DNA of 6,406 nt from contig CAKMMH010000109.1 in assembly GCA_927798255.1 (NCBI GenBank), positions 1 to 6,406 on the forward strand, given 5' to 3'. Numbering within the stretch: the stretch's first letter is position 1; every line of letters starts with the position of its first letter. This DNA is from an uncultured bacterium. Its GTDB lineage: Bacteria > Bdellovibrionota_C > UBA2361 > CAKMMH01. A program made the translations under genes and the position numbers. This document shows positions 5,962-6,406 of this stretch, piece after piece. The notes beneath the pieces are model-generated. The model searched no databases. It was not told the DNA's origin and saw only the letters and a list, made by a program, of their open reading frames with translations.

Positions 5962-6406
5962 ATGGATTCATTAAATATATATTTAACAAGTTTTTTTTGT
6001 TATTTTTTGCGATTTGTAGCATTTCTTATTTTAATTCCTATTGCTGGTGGAATTTCTTCTACTATTACAAAATTTATTTTATCTTTTATAATGTCATTTT
6101 TTGTTGTGTTTGGTATGGGCGTTACCATAGAAACGCAAAATTATTTTTATGAAATTTTAATTGGCTTTTTATTTTCTGTTCAAATTTTTGCAAAAGTGTA
6201 TATAGCATCAGTTATTTCAGAGCTTTTTGATGCAGGGCGAGGTGCAAACACATCTTATGTATTAAATCCGACCTTTGGTGAGTCGCAATCTTATCTTTCG
6301 ATTTTAGTAGATAAATATGTGTGGTTTATTTGGCTTTTTTATGGTGGACTCGAGGAAAGTTTTAGAGGGTTAATAGAAATTACTTATTATTCTTTAGATA
6401 AAGAAA
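5962..6406 (+). CDS. sctT: Type III secretion export gate protein SctT (YscT/SpaR, FliR family), 3' end cut by window
   Basis: The first 148 residues are visible; the frame is open to the window edge, and family members are about 255-265 residues, so roughly 110 residues are missing. SctT is the single-copy subunit that completes the export-gate cone with SctR and SctS. At least three hydrophobic segments are seen (about 8-28, 36-55 and 62-85). The family signature then follows: EILIGFLFSVQIFA (64-77), SELFDAGRGAN (86-96) and NPTFGESQSYLSIL (102-115). The RGA motif is typical of virulence-type SctT (…QRGA/WRGA…) and differs from the flagellar form (…QMGLGFA…). The start at ATG 5962 is the first start codon after the sctS stop in this frame. 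No Shine-Dalgarno site is visible in the 18-base gap, so translation may depend on coupling to sctS. By the usual order sctU would be expected beyond the edge. Confidence 0.92.
   Translation, partial: MDSLNIYLTSFFCYFLRFVAFLILIPIAGGISSTITKFILSFIMSFFVVFGMGVTIETQNYFYEILIGFLFSVQIFAKVYIASVISELFDAGRGANTSYVLNPTFGESQSYLSILVDKYVWFIWLFYGGLEESFRGLIEITYYSLDKE

Noticed and set aside
4852..6406. Flagellar FliP-FliQ-FliR instead of SctR-SctS-SctT
   Set aside because: The TSxxKIS signature and absent signal peptide in SctR, the VVK loop end in SctS, the RGA motif in SctT and an SctI-type rather than FliE-type neighbour all favour the non-flagellar branch.

Overview
The window is a low-GC stretch with bacterial gene structure: Shine-Dalgarno sites, tight gene spacing and a standard genetic code. 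It comes from a Gram-negative-type bacterium, because it encodes part of a type III secretion system (T3SS), a machine that spans two membranes. Local GC is about 17-30% in much of the right half and higher in conserved parts of dnaE. I cannot assign a genus. The combination of very low GC and a T3SS with virulence-type (non-flagellar) signatures would suit a host-associated lineage, but that is inference.

Layout. Positions 1-3192 hold the 3' nine-tenths of dnaE, the replicative DNA polymerase III alpha subunit, cut by the left window edge. Positions 3193-3595 are a non-coding gap of about 400 bases. At its centre (about 3305-3450) is a GC-rich block, about 46% G+C against about 17-21% on either side, that can fold into one hairpin plus a stacked three-helix rod. 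From 3596 to the right edge, five genes run in the same direction, almost without gaps: sctI (inner rod), a 320-residue coiled-coil protein that I read as a candidate SctO-SctP composite (ATPase stalk plus needle-length/substrate-switch regulator), sctR, sctS and sctT (cut by the right edge).

How the genes work together. SctR, SctS and SctT form the core export gate in the inner membrane through which unfolded substrates pass. SctI is an early substrate that polymerises on top of this gate to anchor the needle. A SctO/SctP-like protein would connect the cytoplasmic ATPase to the gate and control the switch from early to later substrates. The block therefore encodes the gate, what is first built on it, and what feeds and times it. 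SctU, SctV and the ATPase are not in view. The most interesting points are the apparent SctO-SctP fusion, the roughly 50-residue charged insertion in SctR, the unusual placement of sctI next to the gate genes, and the structured GC-rich element in the leader region.
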